A DNA stretch of 6,326 nt from Clostridia bacterium. GTDB taxonomy: Bacteria > Bacillota > Clostridia > Saccharofermentanales > UBA5734. Position numbers and translations under genes: made by a program. The stretch lies in NCBI GenBank assembly GCA_018056585.1, contig JAGPFK010000095.1, positions 1 through 6,326 on the forward strand, read 5' to 3'. Shown one piece after another: positions 1 through 6,119 of this stretch (its first letter is position 1; each line of letters opens with the position of its first letter). The notes beneath the pieces are model-generated. The model saw only the letters and a list, made by a program, of their open reading frames with translations. It searched no databases and was not told the DNA's origin.

Positions 1-56
1 ACCAAGTCTTTGATTCTTTCCCATTGTTCATCTGTCAATTCATGTCGCTTACTCAT
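1..56 (-). CDS. Transposase, IS5-type, N-terminal fragment at window edge
   Basis: Starting at the ATG at 56-54, the minus strand reads MSKRHELTDEQWERIKDL and then leaves the window. The pattern 'LTDEQWERIKDL' is the typical beginning of IS5-family (DDE) transposases, where an N-terminal helical DNA-binding segment opens with this DEQW motif. Only 18 full codons are visible, so neither the catalytic DDE residues nor intactness can be judged. No good Shine-Dalgarno sequence precedes the ATG, which fits the low translation usual for transposases. Because the gene is codirectional with the phosphoribosyltransferase operon just upstream, read-through transcription could reach it. Confidence 0.75.
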   Translation of the reverse strand, partial: MSKRHELTDEQWERIKDL

Positions 57-133
57 GTTTTAAGTGTACCAAACCAAATGATTCTTATGGTTTCAGCAAC
101 TTTACCAATTTATTACAAATTGCAAACACGCCC
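1..133 (-). mobile_element. End of an IS5-type insertion sequence (rest lies outside the window)
   Basis: The stretch carries the start of an IS5-type transposase (codons at 56 to 1, minus strand) and the short non-coding end of the element. Read on the minus strand, the presumed tip begins GGGCGTGTTTGCAA at 133, directly after CTAG (136-133). This resembles the terminal repeats and CTAG-type targets that I associate with IS5-family (IS427-like) elements; that is family knowledge, not a search. The tip is placed by inference because the other end and its target duplication lie outside the window. The element begins a few bases after the stop codon of the phosphoribosyltransferase gene at 139-141 and points the same way as that operon. 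Confidence 0.6.
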
Positions 134-138
134 TAGAG

Positions 139-663
139 TTAACTGATCTCCGCGATATAGGGAATATTACGTCCTTGCTCTTCAATATCCATACCATAGC
201 CAATTAACCGGGTGGCTGAGATGGTAAAACCACGGTAGGCAACCGGAACATTAATCAGTTGCTCATCCGGATTCTGTAATAACGTGCAAACTTTAATGCT
301 GGCAGGCAAACGAGCCTGGAGTGTCTGCACCAGATAACCGGTCGTCAAACCGGTTCTGATGATATCTTCGATCAGGAGGACATGCTTTCCTGTTATTTCC
401 AGATCGAGGTCTTTTGTGATTCGAACAATCCCTTTTTGATTGGTTGATGTCGGGTATGTGCCAATAGAGATAAAATCGATTTGGATGGGTAAGTCGATTG
501 CTCGTGTGAGGTCCGCAAAAAAATATAATGATCCTTTTAAGACACTGATCAATATCAATTCTTTGCCGGCATAATCATGGCTGATCTGTTGACCCATTTC
601 CTTGATCCGCTGCCGCAACGTTTCTTCGCTGAATCGGATTTTGTAGTGTTTCATTTGCTCCAT
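139..663 (-). CDS. HPRT-family phosphoribosyltransferase with altered purine site
   Basis: Type I phosphoribosyltransferase closest to bacterial hypoxanthine/guanine phosphoribosyltransferase (automatic symbol would be hpt); cytosolic, normal family length. Visible family landmarks, in 174-residue numbering: the pyrophosphate loop VLKGS (41-45), the loop around TY (69-70), the PRPP motif IEDIIRTGLT (98-107), GYGMD (155-159) and RNIPYI (165-170). Compared with human and Bacillus HPRT, three purine-site residues differ. The catalytic base Asp137 (human) is Arg103, Lys165 that contacts the 6-oxo group is Asn131, and stacking Phe186 is Arg152. PRPP and metal residues (Glu-Asp pair, Asp159, Arg165) remain. 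Ordinary hypoxanthine salvage is therefore doubtful. I chose the ATG at 663 because GAGGG lies 8-9 bases upstream; a GTG at 672 abuts that site, and another ATG at 654 is possible. The gene follows the kinase/nuclease gene by 37 bases. Confidence 0.85.
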   Translation of the reverse strand: MEQMKHYKIRFSEETLRQRIKEMGQQISHDYAGKELILISVLKGSLYFFADLTRAIDLPIQIDFISIGTYPTSTNQKGIVRITKDLDLEITGKHVLLIEDIIRTGLTTGYLVQTLQARLPASIKVCTLLQNPDEQLINVPVAYRGFTISATRLIGYGMDIEEQGRNIPYIAEIS

Positions 664-700
664 CTGGTCCACCCTCTTTTATAAAGGGATTGTTCTTTCT

Positions 701-1654
701 TTAATTTTTCTGAAATCGATCAATCAAAGACTGAAAATCTTTTTTGTATACGATCTTGACATGAACACCTGGATATAATTCCTGTAAACGCTTTGCCTTT
801 CTGTTTTTTTGAGTTACATATTTTTGACTCATTGTAGTCAACTCAATATATGTATTAAAACGAGGCAGATAAAAATCGGGACTAAAAGCAAGGGTGACAT
901 TTCCTTCTGCATCCCACTCGATGGGAAAAGTTCTGGGTTCATACACCCAATCAATCTGATACATATCAAGAATTTGCGCAAATTCCTCTTCTGATTTGTT
1001 TTTGAACAGAAACTTTCCATTCTCATGCGAAATGACGTTGGGCCGATCCGGCTGAGTTTCGGTTTGTTGCTGTATTTGACGCTGGATCTGGCGCGATTGG
1101 TGATGCTGCTCCAACAAACTAAGGATGGTGGCAGTACACGCTTCCACAGTCAGATCAGCTGTGTTCAAAATCAAATCATAAAGCTCCGGATCAGACGAAT
1201 TGACACCAAAAACTGTTGAAACGAATCTTCGATGTTTTTTATCTGCCGTTGACACAATCCTGGCGGCATTTTCCTTTGAGACACGATAGAGTTCAGCAAC
1301 GCGCTCAATACGAATCTCTTCCGGCGCAATAATGCGCAAGTGCACCGCGTCCGGATTGGCTGAAAAAATAACTTGTGAACCAAATCCAATCATAACAGCA
1401 GAATGATCCGCAGCAAAGTCTTTCAAAGAATCTTCCAGAATAGTCCGGTAAGTCGGACCTTTTTCTGATTCAGCCCGGAATGCCCGCGCGCTGGTTTTTA
1501 AAAGATGATATTCATTTTTGCTCGTAATGGGTTCAAAAAATCGTTGCAGGACTGTTTCACGTGTCAGCAACTCCCAGCCTGTTTTACGTGCAATAGCTTC
1601 AGCAATCTCATCCCCGTAACTGGCCATTTGTCTGGATATTGTCAAAATAGGCAA
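701..1654 (-). CDS. Cytidylate kinase-like protein fused to a PD-(D/E)XK nuclease-like domain
   Basis: A 317-residue two-domain protein. Residues 1-182 match the cytidylate-kinase-like family (Cytidylate_kin_2): the opening ILTISRQMASYGDEIA takes the place of the P-loop, then AVMIGFGSQVIF (86-97), HLRIIAPEEIRIERV (105-119), DKKHRRF (138-144) and LYDLILNTADL (158-168). A Gln-rich linker follows (about 183-204). Residues 218-317 look like a restriction-endonuclease fold: the SEEEFAQILD helix, YEPRTF, FSPDFYLP with Asp260, YIELT with Glu271, and KNRK (283-286), whose lysine could replace the usual ExK lysine. The domain assignment is by eye. The nucleotide loop ASYG departs from the family's usual GSGG, so kinase activity is uncertain. 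No signal peptide is seen. The TTG start is supported by AAGGAGGGG nine bases upstream and by the family's usual N-terminus. It is the first gene of an operon with the HPRT homologue. Confidence 0.8.
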   Translation of the reverse strand: MPILTISRQMASYGDEIAEAIARKTGWELLTRETVLQRFFEPITSKNEYHLLKTSARAFRAESEKGPTYRTILEDSLKDFAADHSAVMIGFGSQVIFSANPDAVHLRIIAPEEIRIERVAELYRVSKENAARIVSTADKKHRRFVSTVFGVNSSDPELYDLILNTADLTVEACTATILSLLEQHHQSRQIQRQIQQQTETQPDRPNVISHENGKFLFKNKSEEEFAQILDMYQIDWVYEPRTFPIEWDAEGNVTLAFSPDFYLPRFNTYIELTTMSQKYVTQKNRKAKRLQELYPGVHVKIVYKKDFQSLIDRFQKN

Positions 1655-1670
1655 GCATAAACCCCTCCTT
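1608..1670 (-). promoter_or_regulatory. Shared Shine-Dalgarno with overlapping out-of-frame mini-ORF
   Basis: A strong SD site (AAGGAGGGG, 1670-1662) serves two possible starts. The TTG at 1654 begins the kinase/nuclease gene at nine bases' spacing. An ATG at 1658, four bases earlier in another frame, sits at five bases' spacing and opens a 16-codon reading frame (MLAYFDNIQTNGQLRG) that stops at 1610-1608 inside the kinase gene. The TTG frame is clearly the real protein. Whether the ATG is translated is unknown; if it is, it would compete and lower yield. Confidence 0.5.
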
Positions 1671-1709
1671 GCTTTTGATCAGTCAATGGACGAATCATGG
1701 CCTAATTCA

Positions 1710-1718
1710 ATTATATCA
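1710..1718 (-). promoter_or_regulatory. Extended -10 promoter for the kinase/nuclease-HPRT operon
   Basis: Minus-strand TGATATAAT (1718-1710) is an extended -10 element with a perfect TATAAT hexamer. No good -35 lies 16-18 bases upstream (TTCGAG is the best at 17), which is tolerable for an extended -10 promoter. Predicted transcription would begin near 1703 and give a leader of about 50 bases. This is the only promoter candidate I see in the 158-base gap between the XRE gene and the kinase gene, so the two operons are probably transcribed separately. Confidence 0.55.
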
Positions 1719-1779
1719 TAGGAATTGCGATTCTCGAATGGGTGATTGCCCTGAGCCAGAAATGAGGAAATGATTTTTT

Positions 1780-1827
1780 CAGTTTTGAATGAAGAAACTG
1801 ATGTGGAGTTCGTTAAGACTCAGTTTC
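1780..1827 (-). repeat. Three CAGTTT-type repeats able to form two exclusive hairpins
   Basis: TCAGTTTC at 1820-1827 and GAAACTGA at 1794-1801 form an 8-bp inverted repeat with an 18-base loop spanning the XRE stop codon. The same central arm (AAACTG, 1795-1800) can instead pair with CAGTTT at 1780-1785. The minus-strand transcript has no U-run after either hairpin (it has an A-run), so this is not a classical intrinsic terminator. It may protect the 3' end of the DUF2975/XRE messenger or be chance. Confidence 0.35.
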
Positions 1828-2034
1828 CTTATCTCCCACAAAGGCCAACAAATCTCCTGGCTGGCAATGCAACGCGCGGCAGAGTGCTTCAAGTGTTGAA
1901 AATCTGATTGCTTTGGCCTTTCCTGTTTTTAGTATCGAAAGGTTGCTAAGAGAAATACCAACGGCTTCCGACAGTTCCGTTAAACTCATTTTACGTTTTG
2001 CCAGCATAACATCGAGGTTCACAACAATAGGCAT
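1813..2034 (-). CDS. Small XRE/Cro-CI family transcriptional regulator (YozG-like)
   Basis: A 73-residue protein made almost entirely of one helix-turn-helix domain. Residues 8-65 give the five-helix XRE pattern: LDVMLAKRKM, then SLTELSEAVG (18-26) as helix 2, ISLSNLSILKTGKA (27-40) as recognition helix and turn, FSTLEALCRALHCQPGDLL (46-63) as the closing helices. It lacks a ligand or dimerisation domain, so it probably senses through its partner or acts as a simple repressor. The ATG at 2034 has AAGGAGG eight bases upstream, and this SD overlaps the stop codon of the DUF2975 gene (TAAGGAGG), so translation is probably coupled. Small regulators of this type are typically encoded beside DUF2975 membrane proteins (for example B. 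subtilis YozG/YoaS), exactly as here. A likely target is the palindrome at 2611-2646. Confidence 0.88.
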   Translation of the reverse strand: MPIVVNLDVMLAKRKMSLTELSEAVGISLSNLSILKTGKAKAIRFSTLEALCRALHCQPGDLLAFVGDKETES

Positions 2035-2047
2035 GTGATCTTCCTCC

Positions 2048-2530
2048 TTAGACAGTAAAGTCTAATTCTGTCTTGAACTGCATGGCTTGCTGGAATAAAT
2101 CTGCGAATAAATAAAATAAATGACCGCCTGTAAAGCAAAGACCCGCACACATAATACAATAAAAATTTGTTATGGAACCAGAAACATGAATTTGAGTGTA
2201 AATGACAAGTACAACAAGCGGCGCGATCATCAGAAAGAAAATAAAACCAATTGATTTAAGTAAAAAAACGGATTGGGGTGTAAATGTCTGATTTCGTAAC
2301 AACCTCAGCAACATCAATAAGCCAAAAAGCAGAGCAATAAAAAAGAGGCCGGCCAATACTTCGCAGATCACTAAAACCGGCACGCGCATAAAAGAGAGGT
2401 AGGCATAAGTGGGATCGGCGGCAATCCTTTGGCTCAACGGCACCAGATAAATTGCGAACAAAGCGACGCAAATCATCATGGTCAGAAGGCCCAGACCAAT
2501 AAAGATGATATGTATTCTATTCATTTTCAT
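2048..2530 (-). CDS. DUF2975 family four-helix membrane protein
   Basis: A 160-residue integral membrane protein with four hydrophobic segments at about 6-30, 48-77, 90-112 and 121-147. The loop NQTFTPQSVFLLKSIGF (80-96) and the C-terminal ending LDFTV are characteristic of DUF2975 proteins. Biochemical role unknown for the family. The conserved pairing with a tiny XRE regulator, 13 bases downstream here, suggests that the membrane protein and regulator act as a unit, perhaps with the membrane protein as sensor or effector; this is inference. The ATG at 2530 has AGGAGG seven bases upstream; a second ATG two codons later is less well placed. It is the first gene of the operon and is driven by the strong operator-covered promoter at 2596-2646. 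It appears intact. Confidence 0.85.
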   Translation of the reverse strand: MKMNRIHIIFIGLGLLTMMICVALFAIYLVPLSQRIAADPTYAYLSFMRVPVLVICEVLAGLFFIALLFGLLMLLRLLRNQTFTPQSVFLLKSIGFIFFLMIAPLVVLVIYTQIHVSGSITNFYCIMCAGLCFTGGHLFYLFADLFQQAMQFKTELDFTV

Positions 2531-2595
2531 ACAAAATCCTCCTAGATAAAAATGTTGTCAACACGATTGACAGCACCACCTCCATTGCACTTATT

Positions 2596-2623
2596 ATTAT
2601 ACCTATGTTTTATTGATAGTCAA
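2596..2623 (-). promoter_or_regulatory. Strong sigma-A type promoter of the DUF2975/XRE operon
   Basis: On the minus strand, TTGACT (2623-2618) and a perfect TATAAT (2601-2596) are separated by 16 bases. Transcription should begin near 2589 and give a leader of about 58 bases. That leader contains a 6-bp inverted repeat (TGTCAA at 2556-2561 with TTGACA at 2567-2572, 5-base loop) shortly before the SD. The -35 hexamer lies wholly inside the proximal operator box, so a protein bound there would block RNA polymerase. Confidence 0.75.
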
Positions 2624-2646
2624 TAAATATTTATTGATTATCAATA
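2611..2646. promoter_or_regulatory. Palindromic double operator, probable XRE regulator binding site
   Basis: A 36-bp palindrome with a single mismatched pair (2619/2638). Each half is itself a palindromic box: ATTGATAGTCAAT (2612-2624) and ATTGATTATCAAT (2633-2645). Their centres are 21 bp apart, two helical turns, so two dimers would sit on the same face of the DNA. The proximal box covers the -35 element of the DUF2975/XRE promoter. The arrangement is what one expects for cooperative autorepression by the XRE protein encoded in the operon; the assignment to that protein is inferred from proximity. Confidence 0.7.
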
Positions 2647-2694
2647 TATCCAATCATAGATGAAGGCTTCATGATGGATTATTAGATTCTCAGT

Positions 2695-5600
2695 TCAGGC
2701 TGAATGTTCCGCCGTTTCAGGCATGCCTTCCAGGATGGCAACAAATGAACTGGCCAGTTCCGGATCAAATTGAGTTCCAGCAAAACGGTTGATTTCTGCC
2801 AGTGCTTCCTGTTGGTTTCTTTTATCCTGATGAGCGCGATGATGAGTCATTGTGTCAAACGCGTCGATAATCGTAAAAATGCGGGCAAGTTTTGGAATCT
2901 TTTCGCCTTCCAGCCCACCAGGATAACCGGATCCATCCCAATGCTCATGATGGCAAAGAACGGATTGTGCTATTCCTGAAAATTCAGGGAATGATATGGC
3001 AATTTGGTAACCTTTTTCCGGATGCTTTTTGACCATTTCCCATTCTTCCTGAGTGAGCCGGTTAGATTTTTGAAAAACATGATCCGGTATGTATATTTTT
3101 CCGATATCATGCAGCAGGGCAAGCCGGATGAGATCTTCCTCCTCGTTTTTATTCAGAGCGATCGCCGGGCTCCATAAATGAGCAATTTTTTGAAGACGCT
3201 TGATGTGTTCTTCTGTTTCATCGCTTTTTTTATACAGTAAGTCTAAAACAGACTGTAGAAAAGTACTGTATATATTTCCTTTCAATAACTTATGCTGATA
3301 CATGCGATCTTCGGCTAACTTAAGTAAGCCTTCGATGTCGCAGGTTCCGTCGGAATGTGTGGCACTCCCTAAAGATAAACTGGGGCGGATGGGTGTTGCC
3401 TCAGAATGATTGCATAAATCAATTATTCTTTCCTTGACTGCTTCCGAGGATGCTTCGTCGGTTTGAGGCAAGATGATCACAAACTCATCGCCGCCCCAGC
3501 GGGCCACAATATCTTCTTTCCGTGTTGCCTGCTTTAAAATATGGGCTATCGAGATAAGTAGCCGGTCGCCTTCCTGATGACCAAAAATGTCGTTTGTCAG
3601 TTTGAGACCATCACAATCTCCCATGATTAAAGTCAGCGGATATTGCCTTTGAACGTTTAATCGCCTGAGCTCTTCCACGAAAAAGGCTCTGTTGTATAGA
3701 TCGGTCAGGTTGTCGTGATAGCTGATGTATCGGATTTGATCGGCTTTTTGTTTTTCAAAGGTTACATCCCGGAAGATGATCACCTTACCGTAAACGGAAC
3801 CGCTCTGATCTTCGATCAGTGAACAGCTTACGGTAATATAGTAATCTTTACCATCCCGTGACCAAAGCCGGATACTGTTATCTTCTGATTCATCAGAATA
3901 ATTCAAGGGTTCCGACAAGGAGCTGCTTTGATGATTGATGCAGATTGGGAGGCTTGTATTCATAACCATTGTGAGCGGCTTTTGCTGCGCTTCTTCAAAA
4001 CTCCAGCCCGTCAATCTTTCTGCTGATTGATTCATACTGATGATTCGATCCGAAATGTCTGTAGAAATAACGGCGTCTCCAATGGACTGAAGTGTGGTAA
4101 AAAGGCGTTTTTCATTCAGATACAATACCATTTCGTTCTCTTTTCTCTTGAGTGCGTTGATGATAATCTCACCGATCAGGCAAATGAGCTTCAAATCGCT
4201 TTCCAGCCAGCTTCCCTGATATTTAGGCAGAGAAAAATGAAAACAGCCAGGCCGCTCATTTGCCAAAGTGATCGGAACTGAGATATTTTCATAATCTGCT
4301 TCGGATCCATAACCTTTATCATGACCGTTTTCTGATGAATCAGAAACAGACCGGGCCCGATAACAGATCGGATTTTGAATTGTTTCGGAAGGAAAAACGA
4401 AAATGGCACATTCAGCGATGTCCTCCATCTCACAGATTTTTCTCAGAACATCTTCGATCGCCTGGTCGATTTCATCGGTAGAAACGGAAACAAAGCGCTT
4501 GGATACGTCGGTTATCACCTCGTCTATTTTAAGCCGATGCAGCAACACCGCTTCAGTTTCCTTTATTTTTGTGATGTCTTCCAATTCAAGGGTTGCGCCC
4601 ATGAATTGATCCTGATCAGATAGAGCAGGGTAGATGGTCGCATGAAATACCACATGATGATCACCCCTTGGCTGCATGATGAGATCTGTCGAGACCGTGT
4701 TTCCTGATTTTAATTGGTTGAGAGACTCTGTTTCGTCAGAAATGAAAGAACTGACATAGCGCAGAAATGGTTTGCCTATTATGTTCCGGGGCTCTTCTCC
4801 GAGTATATGTGCAACCTCTTGTGCTACATATAAAATTGTGCCATTGGCTGCGAGACATACGGTGGATCCATGAACGAGTCTGGCTAATGGGGGCTGTGTC
4901 TGACCGATTGATTTCGAAATTTGCTTTATAAAAACAGCAATTACCAACGGATTACCCATGCAGGCAAAATACACTTGAGAGCAGACAGGAAGTGTTTTAA
5001 AGGATCCGGAACCACACCTGATTGCATAGGTCTTTGTAGGATCCAAACCATCCTGCAAGGCCTGATTGATCTGCTGCGCAGCCGGTAAAACTTCATGGGA
5101 AGCTAAAAAATCAAGAAAGCTGCGGCCTTTTATGGATTGATTGGCGAAGTAGCCTAAAATACCCATCAAGCAAGGGTTAAAGACAAGGATCGAGCCATGC
5201 AGATCGAGAATGGCAAGCAGATCAGGCCGGATTTGAAGAAGAAAGTGAAAGAAAAGCTGTTCGTCAGAGGAAGATCTGGCTTCTGGCTGAAAAATCTGCT
5301 GTTGTCTGCTTTCATGAATCAAGTCAAAAGCTGAATCAAGGAACAGGCCAAGAATGTGTTCTTGCTCTGAATCTGAAAGCAGATTTTCCCGGAAAGTTGA
5401 TCGGTACACAGGCTGATCTTTCAGCTTATGGAACGTTTCTTCCTGATCCAGGAGTTTCTGCTTTAAAAGCAGGTTTTGCGCCGTCAAATTTTTGGTGACA
5501 TGTTTTTGCTTTTCATATTCTTGTCTAAAACGTCCTGCATATTGCGCTAAAGAAAGAGCCAGGACCGGATGCAACACACCGTATATGATAACAGGCGGCA

Positions 5601-5841
5601 AAAACACAATAGAAGAAAAATACAGCTGCCAGGAGCTGAAAAGTCCAAGGAACAAACCAACTGATAAAGCGATGAGCCGACCTGAAACCAAACCGAACCA
5701 GACCGCACAGGCCAGACTGCTCACCATCAGCCAGGACGAAAACGGATCCGGTTTGGCTATGACAACGAAAATGTATTCAACAACTAATAAAGCTGTGACG
5801 ATAACGAGAATAAGACGACTGTCAGGACGCGGACGCATCAT
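2695..5841 (-). CDS. Membrane PAS-PAS-GAF-PAS-GGDEF-HD-GYP c-di-GMP sensor enzyme
   Basis: A 1048-residue sensor protein. Order of parts: hydrophobic membrane region (about 10-100, probably four helices), coiled coil (about 103-142), PAS (about 200-310), PAS (about 322-428), GAF (about 440-565), PAS (about 575-697), GGDEF (about 700-858), HD-GYP (about 862-1040). GGDEF at 783-787 is intact, preceded by DGLKLTND and by RKED (774-777), which aligns with the product-inhibition I-site, so diguanylate cyclase activity is expected. In HD-GYP, Glu875, His879, HD (911-912), His940, HHE (964-966) and GYP (972-974) are present, so c-di-GMP phosphodiesterase activity is also expected. Two ATG codons stand in tandem at 5841 and 5838, with only a weak GGAAG-type ribosome site. 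It stands alone as a gene, 164 bases before the DUF2975 promoter region. Signals sensed by PAS and GAF domains cannot be read from sequence. Confidence 0.9.
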   Translation of the reverse strand: MMRPRPDSRLILVIVTALLVVEYIFVVIAKPDPFSSWLMVSSLACAVWFGLVSGRLIALSVGLFLGLFSSWQLYFSSIVFLPPVIIYGVLHPVLALSLAQYAGRFRQEYEKQKHVTKNLTAQNLLLKQKLLDQEETFHKLKDQPVYRSTFRENLLSDSEQEHILGLFLDSAFDLIHESRQQQIFQPEARSSSDEQLFFHFLLQIRPDLLAILDLHGSILVFNPCLMGILGYFANQSIKGRSFLDFLASHEVLPAAQQINQALQDGLDPTKTYAIRCGSGSFKTLPVCSQVYFACMGNPLVIAVFIKQISKSIGQTQPPLARLVHGSTVCLAANGTILYVAQEVAHILGEEPRNIIGKPFLRYVSSFISDETESLNQLKSGNTVSTDLIMQPRGDHHVVFHATIYPALSDQDQFMGATLELEDITKIKETEAVLLHRLKIDEVITDVSKRFVSVSTDEIDQAIEDVLRKICEMEDIAECAIFVFPSETIQNPICYRARSVSDSSENGHDKGYGSEADYENISVPITLANERPGCFHFSLPKYQGSWLESDLKLICLIGEIIINALKRKENEMVLYLNEKRLFTTLQSIGDAVISTDISDRIISMNQSAERLTGWSFEEAQQKPLTMVMNTSLPICINHQSSSLSEPLNYSDESEDNSIRLWSRDGKDYYITVSCSLIEDQSGSVYGKVIIFRDVTFEKQKADQIRYISYHDNLTDLYNRAFFVEELRRLNVQRQYPLTLIMGDCDGLKLTNDIFGHQEGDRLLISIAHILKQATRKEDIVARWGGDEFVIILPQTDEASSEAVKERIIDLCNHSEATPIRPSLSLGSATHSDGTCDIEGLLKLAEDRMYQHKLLKGNIYSTFLQSVLDLLYKKSDETEEHIKRLQKIAHLWSPAIALNKNEEEDLIRLALLHDIGKIYIPDHVFQKSNRLTQEEWEMVKKHPEKGYQIAISFPEFSGIAQSVLCHHEHWDGSGYPGGLEGEKIPKLARIFTIIDAFDTMTHHRAHQDKRNQQEALAEINRFAGTQFDPELASSFVAILEGMPETAEHSA

Positions 5842-5948
5842 TGGATAGCACTTCCAGTGAAAAAGTCTGGCTTTACATTCACAAAAACCAGTTTATGACA
5901 TGGCCCAAATGACGGATGTGTTTTTTTTCTTAAGCCTTCTATAAGATT

Positions 5949-5977
5949 ATTTTAGCTTTTTTCAGTTCATCCTTCAA
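5949..5977 (-). promoter_or_regulatory. Candidate promoter of the c-di-GMP sensor gene
   Basis: Minus-strand TTGAAG (5977-5972) and TAAAAT (5954-5949) are spaced by 17 bases, four and five matches of six to the consensus. Transcription would start near 5942 and give a leader of about 100 bases. The leader holds an A-rich run (minus strand, 5939-5931) but no convincing riboswitch fold was recognised. The 278-base gap 5842-6119 holds this promoter and the divergent one at 6032-6059, and I see no gene in it. Confidence 0.45.
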
Positions 5978-6031
5978 GAGCACAAGCCATAAGAAGAATC
6001 CCAACTGCCCCCTATGCATTTATACATAATC

Positions 6032-6059
6032 TGTACATCTGCAAAAAATGCGATAAAAT
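6032..6059 (+). promoter_or_regulatory. Candidate promoter of the zinc-ribbon protein gene
   Basis: TGTACA (6032-6037) and TAAAAT (6054-6059) are separated by 16 bases, four and five matches of six to consensus. Predicted start near 6066, leader about 54 bases. It points away from the sensor gene promoter, with the two -35 boxes about 55 bases apart. Confidence 0.4.
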
Positions 6060-6119
6060 GAGATTAGATAAAAACAATCTGGCATAAAAACTGGGAATGA
6101 ATAAGATGGAGGATATTTT

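Noticed and set aside
139..672. GTG at 672 as the start of the HPRT homologue.
   Set aside because: The purine-rich ribosome site directly abuts the GTG, leaving no spacing, whereas the ATG at 663 is correctly spaced.
1675..1686. TTGATCAGTCAA in the leader of the kinase/nuclease operon resembles the operator boxes at 2611-2646.
   Set aside because: The half-sites TTGA/TCAA are spaced by four bases rather than three, it is a single imperfect copy, and such a short match is likely by chance in AT-rich DNA.
2650..2690. Possible terminator after the sensor gene (ATGAA-GCC-TTCAT hairpin).
   Set aside because: The stem is short and AT-rich and no U-run follows on the minus strand, so it is not supportable as an intrinsic terminator.
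5492..5848. A 118-codon plus-strand open frame opposite the 5' end of the sensor gene, and several other 60-85 codon frames opposite or inside the larger genes.
   Set aside because: They lie on top of convincingly coding genes, have no recognisable protein features or good ribosome sites, and look like shadows of the true frames.
5900..5940. T-run (5931-5938) on the plus strand after ACAT...ATGT looked like a terminator.
   Set aside because: The stem is only four base pairs and there is no plus-strand gene upstream to terminate.
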